From positions 2,666,001 to 2,730,000 of the forward strand of contig NZ_CP147838.1 in assembly GCF_037338445.1 (NCBI RefSeq): a stretch of DNA of 64,000 nt. Reading direction: 5' to 3'. Every line of letters starts with the position of its first letter. Positions within the stretch are counted from its first letter, which is position 1. Source of the stretch: Salinibaculum sp. SYNS191. Its GTDB lineage: Archaea > Halobacteriota > Halobacteria > Halobacteriales > Haloarculaceae. Positions 9,301-17,700 of the stretch are shown here, in pieces. The notes beneath the pieces are model-generated. The model had not been told where the DNA came from, searched no databases, and saw only the letters and a list, made by a program, of their open reading frames with translations. A program made the position numbers and the translations under genes.

Positions 9301-11791
9301 AATCGACGGTACCGTCGCCGTCGATGTCGACGCCGTTCAGCTCCCACTCGTCGCAGAGGCCGTCGCCGTCGTCGTCCGGGTTGTTGTTGTCGTTCGGGTC
9401 GGTCCGACAGATGGTCGGCTCCAGCACGGTCACGAAGGCGTCGGCGTTCCCCGCGTAGACCGATTCGGGAGTGGCGATGTCGTTCACGACGACCGGGTAG
9501 TCAGCGGAGAACGTGAACCCGGTGACGGCGATACGGCCGGCCGCGTTGGCGGCCACGCCGTTCGCCCGGTCGCCACCCGTGCCGCCGAGATACGACGAGG
9601 CGAGTCTCGAATCGGGACCGCTCCGCGTGGTGTCGATAGTCGTGTAGAACCCGTCGTAGAACACCCTGCGCCCGGAGAAGGTTCCGCCGAAGCCGTCGCC
9701 GCCGAACGCGGGCTGGAACGCATTGGTCGTGGTGAAGTTCCGGGTGGCCTCGCCGACGACCACGACAGTGCCGTTCTCGACGACGGCGACACCGGTTCCC
9801 CAGTCGAACTCCGCACCGCCGAGATACGTCGAGTGGCGAAGCGTCGGTTGGGTGCCGCCGAGGTCGAACGCCGACAGGAAGGCGTCGAAACTGCCCGATT
9901 CCAGCGGCTCCGAGGCGTTCTTCGTCGGGAGGTTCGACGAGCCAGTGATGCCCGTCAGGTACACTCGCCCGGTGTCGTCGACGGCGACTGCTTCACCCTG
10001 GTCCTGCCCGTCGCCCCCGACGTAGCTACTGTACGTCGGCTGGCCAGCGTCGTCGAACTGGACGACGACGGCGTCGAAGATGAACTGCGCAGGAGCGGGC
10101 GTCGGCTGGAGTGCGTTCGCCGTCACCGGAAAGTCAAGCGACTGGCTGTAGCCAGCGAGTGCAACGCCGTCTGGACCGGCAGCCACCCCCTTGAGTGAGT
10201 CCGTCTCGGAGCCGCCGTAGTACGTCAGATAGTCGCGGACGTTCGAACTGTTGATTCGGCCATAGAATCCGTCCCCACTGAATCCGAACTCCGAATCCGC
10301 GCCGGCGATCGCTCCCGCGTACGCGTTTGCGGTCGTCGAGAGGTCCGGTGAGAACGTCTGGCCGACGAAGTGGAGCGTCCCGTCGCCCTCGACGTCGATA
10401 TCGAGCAACTCGTCGGTCGAACTCCCACCGATGTACCCCGAGTAGACGAGTGCGGTCCCGTTGGGCGCGATCTTCGTCACGAAGGAGTCGACGGTTGGGT
10501 TGCCGTCTGCAGTGTCGGTCCGGGTCGTCTTCAGGTTCGCAGCCGCTGCGCCGGCGGTTGGGAAGTCCGTCGAGTCCGTCGCACCGCCGACGTAGACTGC
10601 ACCGGCGTCGTCGACGCCGACGGCGAAGCCGATGTCGCCGCGCGTCCCGCCGAGGTACGTCCCATAGATGAGTTTCCCGAAGCGGTCGTACTGGACGACA
10701 AAGGTGTCTGCCCCGATGTCGCCCGCGACACTGTCCTGCACCGTTGGGGTGCGAACCGGAATGTCGTCTTCGAAGGTGAAGCCGACGATGGTCACCGTCC
10801 CGTCGTCACCGAGGTGGACGTCGAAGGACTCCTCGTTGTTGGTGCTGCCGAGAAGCGTCGAGAAGGCGGGCACGCTGTAGTCGAACACCGGGTCGATGAC
10901 CAGCGGGCGCGTCTCGTCGTACGCGCCGACGTCGAAGCTCACGACGCCGTCGGTCACGACGTACGAGACCGGCACGGAAACCTGCTCGCCGTCGACGGTC
11001 TGGTAGGCGACTGGTGGGGCTTCGACGAGCGGTGCGCCACCGGTTTCGACGACGAGCGCCCCGCTGGCATCGACGGACACCGACGCTGAACCGTCGTACC
11101 GAACGCGAACGACCTCGTGGCTGACGCCGGGATCGAGGACGAACTCGCTTTTGAGGACGCCGTCGGTACCGCCGAAGACGAGGTCGACCCCGGGTGCGAG
11201 GTCGCGGTAGGCGACGCCCTCGTACGTCGGGACTGCCGTGTGCCACCCCTCGGGGTCGGACCCGCGGTAGTAGTTCACCACGCCCGATGCACGCGAGAGG
11301 CCGTCGATTCGCGCGCCGTCGCCGTCGACAAAGCGCATCGTGACGGGATTGCCGTCCCGTGCGGCGAAGACGACGCCGTCCGTGGTGAACGACACCCTGC
11401 GGCCGGAGCCGTCGACTACGTAGCCGATGTCGTCGGCGAACTGGCCGCGGTTCTCGACGAACGACAGCGGGCGGTCCGAAACACGGAGTGGTGACGGCGA
11501 CCGAAGTGCGTCGGCGTCGAAGACGTCACTCCCGACGGCGGGAAGGCCGTTCGCGAGAGCCGAGTCGTGGGACGAGTTCGTCGGCCACGCGGATTCCGTC
11601 GCCGAAGACGCCGCGTCACCGCCGGCGGAGTCGCCAGCCGTCAGGGCGCTGGAGAACGCTGCATCGGCGCTGGCGGTCGCGGGTGAGAGTTCGTGCGTCG
11701 CCCCGGAGCCGGAATACCCGACGACCGGTGTGGCGGGTGCCAACACGAGGACGACAGTCATGAGCAATGCGAGTCGATGGATGTGGGTCAT
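6377..11791 (-). CDS. Giant secreted protein: SBBP propeller, metzincin-like protease, ASH and PKD domains, C-terminal dockerin
   Basis: About 1804 residues. A Sec-type signal peptide (MTHIHRLALLMTVVLVLAPA) is followed by the ENRGQF-type domain that precedes SBBP repeats (about 105-310). SBBP beta-propeller repeats with recurring STYLGG-type motifs run from about 320 to 790. Ca-binding DDDGDGLCDEWE leads into a protease-like region with HELGHTLSLRH (about 1053-1063, an HExxHxxxxxH zinc site) and a downstream Met-turn SVMSY (about 1078). Two to three ASH/choice-of-anchor-D type domains follow (about 1215-1480), then a thrombospondin-3-like Asp segment, a PKD domain (VWSLGDGTTATG, about 1590) and a C-terminal type I dockerin (about 1738-1798) with loops DANADGIVN and DLNNDGRVD. 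It starts inside the stop of the cohesin gene (ATGA), so the pair is one operon. No PGF-CTERM or membrane anchor is visible. Being extracellular, it may be held on the cell by a cohesin. Confidence 0.88.
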   Translation of the reverse strand: MTHIHRLALLMTVVLVLAPATPVVGYSGSGATHELSPATASADAAFSSALTAGDSAGGDAASSATESAWPTNSSHDSALANGLPAVGSDVFDADALRSPSPLRVSDRPLSFVENRGQFADDIGYVVDGSGRRVSFTTDGVVFAARDGNPVTMRFVDGDGARIDGLSRASGVVNYYRGSDPEGWHTAVPTYEGVAYRDLAPGVDLVFGGTDGVLKSEFVLDPGVSHEVVRVRYDGSASVSVDASGALVVETGGAPLVEAPPVAYQTVDGEQVSVPVSYVVTDGVVSFDVGAYDETRPLVIDPVFDYSVPAFSTLLGSTNNEESFDVHLGDDGTVTIVGFTFEDDIPVRTPTVQDSVAGDIGADTFVVQYDRFGKLIYGTYLGGTRGDIGFAVGVDDAGAVYVGGATDSTDFPTAGAAAANLKTTRTDTADGNPTVDSFVTKIAPNGTALVYSGYIGGSSTDELLDIDVEGDGTLHFVGQTFSPDLSTTANAYAGAIAGADSEFGFSGDGFYGRINSSNVRDYLTYYGGSETDSLKGVAAGPDGVALAGYSQSLDFPVTANALQPTPAPAQFIFDAVVVQFDDAGQPTYSSYVGGDGQDQGEAVAVDDTGRVYLTGITGSSNLPTKNASEPLESGSFDAFLSAFDLGGTQPTLRHSTYLGGAEFDWGTGVAVVENGTVVVVGEATRNFTTTNAFQPAFGGDGFGGTFSGRRVFYDGFYTTIDTTRSGPDSRLASSYLGGTGGDRANGVAANAAGRIAVTGFTFSADYPVVVNDIATPESVYAGNADAFVTVLEPTICRTDPNDNNNPDDDGDGLCDEWELNGVDIDGDGTVDLPIHEAPYNANMSRKDLFVEIDYMDCAVGASAGACQGTDAPRGISNTAYATHNHDPRAGLASDSLPAVVAAFAAAPVDNPDGSTGITIHPMVDEAMPEVTPIRFDEDNTSTTTQFSELKWGPQGTTCEGYFGTAAERASANCEAIRDARHQVFRYAIMGHQRANSDGTISSSSGIADLPGDDFLVTLPPSWQVSSRQTAELWNQNPTAADYREEYSTIVAGTFVHELGHTLSLRHGGGDHKNHKPNYLSVMSYSFQFDSTGRASVVALPAFFNETFLVENTATGRTYNASSYSINRTAQSIEVTEQTSSGTASSVITFDPLTDASGNAIAGLYVPTSDAPLVIYHRTGRPLDYSSVALAPLDERALDELQGVGSAPNRTYTLFDPDDTTDYFYRSDEAFSLAPGTEKVVNVTFNPFSAGMKRAYLEIESNDPIEQTRLVRLVGEDAAGRDPNGDLVVSPGSLLFDNVTPGQTATGTVVIENTGDDALEVTNVFLTGGGAPLFDVSGVTTPFTLPAGDSRTATVDFNATRGGDFQADLVVRAADSDQPSYVVDLAGTNRSISFADLVTEPTRLDFGPVPVRNGSTLPLTIRNAGDAQLNVTDVTLVDKQGASLGTVGTPIDWDENGVVTTPVTRSIDDGRGVNTLVSWDDWSQIVYTARNTRDFAPGSSVTGPQLFEEYGGEPDIEEYRERSLPSLDIDGDGVDNAVDVCFTEFDPRQSDADGDGIGDTCELSTPFSSPGTLDVGQTGTFSVPSPEPRFDYVWSLGDGTTATGVSASHTYDTPGVYTVSLEVLVGGLVVADREQQVLSVTGVGAPTLDASIETTANSVGAPVRVAANPTGLGENVTRLTLERTDGTVLDIATCDTAACNATLSYVPTTSTWTGAAYGPESLVVNTTTESGQSTTVVVETAIAIAGDANADGIVNVQDAALVGVAFGSSAGDGTYTDAADLNNDGRVDPDDVAILRDTWRDEAAVA
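6392..6577 (-). other. Dockerin type I domain (coding sub-region)
   Basis: Two Ca-binding F-hand loops are visible, DANADGIVN and DLNNDGRVD, each followed by a helix (VQDAALVGVAFG and PDDVAILRDTW). This duplicated loop-helix arrangement defines type I dockerins, which bind cohesins. It is the last domain of the protein, with only a few residues after it. Confidence 0.85.
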
Positions 11792-14700
11792 GGGGTCACC
11801 TCAGTAGTCTCCGAGTCCGATGGTTGCATGGTGGCCGTCCCCGTCGACGACGCCACCGTGAGCGTCGTGTCGACGAGAATCACCGCAACGGGGGTCGCAG
11901 TCTCATCGACGACGACCACGTCGGTCAGCGTGAGCGTGAGCGACGACGTCGTGACGTCAGTCGGGACCGCCACAGTGAGGGTCGCCAGCGTTCCCGACCC
12001 AGTCGTCGGGAGTGGGCCGGTGCGGGACTCGCCGTAGTCGGCACGGCCAAGCGAGTCGGTGGCGTTCTCGGCGGTGACGAACGAACCGGCCCCATCGGCG
12101 GTCAGATAGCTCCCTCGAGAGATATCGACGGCGACGGCGTCGTACTCGACGCTCGCCTGTGCGGCGTACACGGCGGCCGTTCCGGCATCGAGGACGGCGT
12201 CGACTGTGACCGTCTCACCGGGTGCGACCGTCTCCGTCGTGGGGACGAGCGACACCTGAACCGTGTCCGCCGGGAGCGTGCCCGTGCCCGAGAGCGGGAC
12301 ATCGAGCGTCGGGGTGGTCGGGTCGTCGCTGGTGAGGGTGAGCGTCGCCTCGCGCAGGGTCGCACTCGAGGGCACGAACTGGACGGTCAGGTCGCGCGTC
12401 TCCCCGGGGGCGAGCGTGAACGACGTCGCGCCACCCACGATGGAGAAGTCGTCGGCCGCGGTGCCGGCGATGGTCTGGTCGTTGACGACGAGGTCGGCAG
12501 TACCGTTGTTCTCGACGGTGACAGGCAGCGTCGCCACCGTCCCAACCTCGCTCGTCCCGAACGAGAGACTCGTCGGCGTCACCGTGATGTCTCCCGTCGG
12601 GGTCGTTCCGGCCTCGCCGAACACGCCGAGGTGGCCGAACTCCGTTGCCGAGAGCGAGACAGTCACCTGATTCGTGCTGGGGTCGGGGGTCGAGGCGAGG
12701 GCTACCCACTGGGTTCCGTCGTACCGGTACACACTGAGCGTCGTCTCGTCGATACCCGTGGCATCGGTCTGGTCGTAGTGGAGAGAGAGTTCGAGTTCCG
12801 GCGTGAGCTGGGAGAAGGCGATCGGTTCGCGAACCGCGACGTACGCCTCGACTGATTCCAGTCCGGTCGGTGCAGGCGCGGGTGCAGTCGTCGGCTGCAC
12901 CTCGTAGTTGGTTCCGCTGGCCGTGATCGTCGGCCCGTCGGTGTGGAGGTCGATGGCGAGGTTGTCCGTGCTGTCCCTGCTCGACTGCAGGGCGGCGACC
13001 GAGGCGTTCAGGACCGTGTTGTTGACTGCGACGGCGTTTCTCGTCCGCGACTCGAAGACTAGGCCGCTGCCAGTCGAGTTGACGACGACGTTGTCCGCGA
13101 CGCGCTGTCCGGGGTCGTGATTGAACAGTCGGATACCGACAGAGCGCTCCGGATCGAACGAACCGACGCCGGTGTCGGTGACGCGGTTGCCGAGGACCTC
13201 GGCCTGTCCGAGGAGAATGCTGCTGGACGCGGTGACGGTGATGCCGTAGCGTCCACTCTCGCCGACGTCGTTGCCACGGACGACGACCGGCGGGGGAAGC
13301 GGGGGTGCGCTCCCGAAGGACATCGAACGGATGTCGACTGAAATACCGACCGACCGCGACCTGTCGATGACGTTTCGCTCGACCACGCTCGCGTCGACTT
13401 CGTCGATGACGATACCGGCGTTCGTCCTCGCAACGCGGTTGTTCGCGACGTACATCCCCGCGCCCTCACGGAGGCTGATACCGAGGTCGGCGTCGACGAT
13501 GGTGTTCCCGACGACGGAGACGTTCGCGTCCTGAACGGTGGCGTCGTTGAGGAAGACGCTGATGCCGCTGTCGATGGGGCCGACGGCGGTGTTGTTCTCG
13601 ACGAGTGCGTCGGTGAGCAACCGGGGGGTGAACGCCCCGTTGGGAGCCACAGACTGCAGCCGAATCCCGGTCACGCTGGAGGTCGGTCCAGTGCTCTCGA
13701 TGCGGTTGTCGGCGACGACGAGGCCCTGCGTCGCCTGTGCTACGAAGACGTCAGCCTCCGCACCGGGACTCGCGAGCACGACGTCGTTCGCAACGACAGT
13801 CACGTCCTCACCGTAGATGGCCTGAACCGCAGCGCCCGACGAGTTGTGGAACCGATTTTTCTCTATGGTGGTCCCGGGCGACCGGTACCAGACGGCGACC
13901 GACGTCTCGATGTCGCGGCTGCTCAGTCCCTCGGTGACCATCTCGAACGTCGTGTTCGTCACCAGCGTCTCGGGCGACTCCAAGACGAAGACGCCCGAGT
14001 CACCCGGGGCGTCGCTGTTGCGCCCGTCGATGAGGCTGTCGCGGACGACGGTTCCCGTCGACTGATTGGTAACGTAGACGCCGTGAATCTGCTCCCGCGT
14101 CGTGACGTTCTCGACGACGACGTCGGAGGTGTTCACGAGGAGGACGCCCATGCTGTTGTGCGAGAGCGTCACGTCGCGAACGGTCGCGCGGTCGACACCG
14201 ACCAGGCCGACGAAGCCGTATCCGTCGGCGGGCGTCACGGTCACGTTCGAGCCACCGACCTGATAGAGCATCGGTCGGCCGTCGACCGTGTTCGAGGTGC
14301 CGATGTCGTGGTCGTAGTGTTCGCGGCGCTCCAGCACTTCGGGCGTTCGGCGGTCAGCCTGTGACTGAGGGTTGTCGCGCCAGAAGAAACTGCCGCCGTT
14401 GAGCGTGCGGTCGATGCCGCCCGGAAGCGCGTGTTCACGGATGGCGAAGTTGGCACCGTTGCCAGCCATGGTGTTGTCGCGCATCGTCACCTCGAGCGGG
14501 GAGACGAGGCTGACACCCCAGACGTTCTCCGTGACGGTGTTGTTGCGGAGTGTGGTGTTCTGGACGTAGTCCCACCCCTCCGGCCGGCCATCGCCGTCCG
14601 TCTTGAGGTGGATACCGAAGAACTCCCCGCGGGTGACGAGGTTATCCTGGATGACGGTGTCGTCGACGCCGTCGGCCAGCACGATACCGTACTGGCGGCT

Positions 14701-17700
14701 GTCCGTGACGACGTTGTCACGGACGACCGAGCCTCGGCCACCGTAGAGGAACAGCGCCCCGTCGGCCAGCGTCGTGCTCGACCCGCCGTTCTCGCTGAAG
14801 GTGTTCGACTCGACGAGCGTCGAGACGGCCTCTCTGAGTTCGACGCCGACGATGTTTCGCTCGAGCGTGTTGTTCTGCACGAGCGCGTCGACAAAGTTCA
14901 CCCCACGAATCCCTTGCACGTTGTCCGCGAGGACACTGTCGCGAACGGCGAACGGAGCGGTTCGCTGGTCGAGGTCGAGTGCCACGTCGCGCCCGGTGAT
15001 TCGGTTCCCGTCGAGCGTCGCGGCCGACCCCGTGACCGAGATGCCGTTTCGGACGAAGACGGCCGTCGCGAAGAAGTCCTCGCCGCCGATGACGTTGTCC
15101 ACGAGGGTGGCCCCGTCGGCGCTGACGATAACGTCTGTCGTGGGGGTCTCGAAGAAGCGATTGCGAGCGACCGTCGCGTTCGGCGCGCCGAACAGTTGCA
15201 CACCGCCGCGTTCGTTGAACGCGAAGACGCTGTCAGTGATCGCGGCCCGCTCGACCGAACTGACCCTCAGTCCGCTGTCTCTGTTGGCCTGAACGAGGGT
15301 TCGCGTGAGACGGACGTCGGAGCCGTCCTGGAGGTACGCACCACGGCGACTGTTCAGTCGGAGGTCGCCGTCCGAAACCACGAGTCCGGTGGCGCTCTGA
15401 GCCAGGAGGCCATCTGCATTATCGACGCTCTCGAAGCCGTCGAGGGTGACTGCAGTGGCATCGACCACGTCGACGCCGACGTCCCAGTCCGTCAGCGAGA
15501 CGTTGACGACGGTGACGTTCGAGATGCCACCCGTCACGGCCGAACCGTCGATGCGGACGCCCGCGCTCCCCGATGTGTCCGTTCCATCGAGGCGGTGACC
15601 GCCGCCGTCGACGAACACGTCGCTCGTGCGGATGTCGAGACACACGGTCGCCGTCGACTCGAACACGTTCGAGCCCAGCTCGTAGTGGCCGGGCTGGTCG
15701 ATAACCGCACAGCCGGTCAGCGACGTGACGACTGCCAGGGTCTCGCCTGCGAATCCGACGGCAGGAGTTGCCGCGGAGTACATTCCCAGTCCCGAAAGGA
15801 CAGGGGTTGCCACGGACGGCAGTCCCAGTCCCGAAAGTGCCGTCGGAGCACCGATTCGGACGGCTGCATTGGCTGGGGGTCCTCGTCGGTCGTCACGGCC
15901 ATCGCGGTCGCCACCGTTTCCACGGTTCGGCGGCGGGACGACGGTGACGGAGTCGCGCCCTTCGGTCTGTGTTCCATCGTCGAGTTCGCCGACGACGACA
16001 CCCTCGGTGTCGCCCGCCTCGAACCCCGCTTGAGCGGTCTCGAAGTGGATCAACAGGTCCGTGATGCCGTCGCCGTTCACGTCCTCGAGGTGGCCGTCGT
16101 GCGCGGCAGACGCGCCGAGGCCGGCGTCGACGACGTCGGCGGCCCTGAACCGAAGGCTCTGCACGTTCACTGCCGCCGGATCGACGTCGAACCCGCCGAG
16201 AATCGCAACCGGTGTGACTCCCCGCTGCTCCGGTTGAATCGGATTTCGCTCGCTGCCCGGGAGGATGTCGATGGTGAAGTCTGCCTTGAGCGCGAGTGCC
16301 CGTCCAGTGAGTGAGACGTCGACGGACGGCTCGTCGGTGTCGTTCGACGTCACCGCGAGTGTCGCTGTCTTCGTTCCCGGTGTCGATGCGTTGAAAGTGA
16401 CGAGGAGAGTCTGGGTCGAACCCGGTTGTAGCACGACTCCACCAGACGAATCGACGGCGAATGCGGACGCGTTCGGGCCCGATACCGAAATCTCGGTCAC
16501 GCCGAGCGGGGCGGTACCGACGTTGGTGAGAGTGACCGTCTGCGTCGCCTCGTCGGAGACGGGCACGTCACCGAAGTCGAGTTCCGTCGGTGAGACGTCC
16601 AGGTCGGGTTCCGGGGCGGGGACACCAGTGGCCGAGAGAGCAACGTCGACGGAGGACTCGTCGGTGTCGTTCGACACCACGGTGAGCGTTGCCGTTTTGG
16701 GGCCGGGCGTCTCGGGAGTGACGGTGACCGCGACAGCCAGTGTGCCATTCACCGGAACGACGCCCGCGGTGGCCGTCGTCGAGAACTCGGTCGCGTTCGC
16801 GCCCGCGAGCGCGATGCTCGTCACGTCGAGGGGGGCAGTCCCCGTGTTGTTGACGAGCACCGTTCGGGTGACAGACTCGTTCACGAACACGTCGCCGAAC
16901 GCGATGCTCGTGGCGGAGACTTCGATGTCAGGGGCAGGTGCGGCGGCGACAGTCGCCGAGAGCGTGACCTCGACGGTCGACTCGTCGGTGTCGTTCGACG
17001 CCACCGTGAGCGTCGCAGTCTTCGGTCCAAGCGTGTCTGTCGATAACGCAACCGCTATCGACTGGGAGCCACCCGGAGCGACGACGAATCCGGTCGTCTC
17101 GACACCGAAATCGGACGCGTTCGCACCGGACAGCGCGATGCTCGTCACGTCGAGCGGGGCCGCTCCCGTGTTGTTGACGAACACCGTTCGCGTGGTCACG
17201 GTGTCGACGAGTACGTCACCGAAGTCGACAGCCGTCGGTGAGACCTCGATTTCCGGTGTCGCCACGGTCGTTCCGGTTCCGGCGAGTGCAACGTCGACGG
17301 CCGGCTCGTCGGTGTCGTTCGAGGTGACCGCGAGCGTCGCCGACTGCAAGCCGACGGTGGTTGGTGAGAACGTGACGCCGACCGGTCGAGAGTCGCTCGG
17401 CGCGACGAGGAAGTCAGACGCATCGACGGCAAATTCGGAGGCGTTCGCGCCGGAGAGCGAGAGGTCGATCACGTCGAGCGGGGCAGACCCTGTGTTGTTG
17501 ACGAGCACCGTTCGGGTGGCGGTGTCGCCGACGCTCACGTCGCCGAAGTCGAGTCGAAGCGGCGTGACGGTGATGTCGGGGGCAGTCGCGGGAGGCGTCC
17601 TGACCGGGGGTGTCGTGAGCGGTCGGTAGTCCACGTTGTTCGGGGCCAGTCGGTGCGGGAAGTCGACGATGCCATCGGCGTCGTCGTCGGCGAACCGGTC

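Noticed and set aside
8822..10198. 458-codon plus-strand frame opposite the SBBP/dockerin gene
   Set aside because: Antisense shadow; no start signals and no recognisable family.
14431..16314. Long plus-strand open frame opposite the cohesin-protein gene
   Set aside because: It is the GC-driven antisense shadow of the beta-helix coding region, rich in Arg/Val/Asp with no domain; the minus-strand protein has clear repeats and domains.
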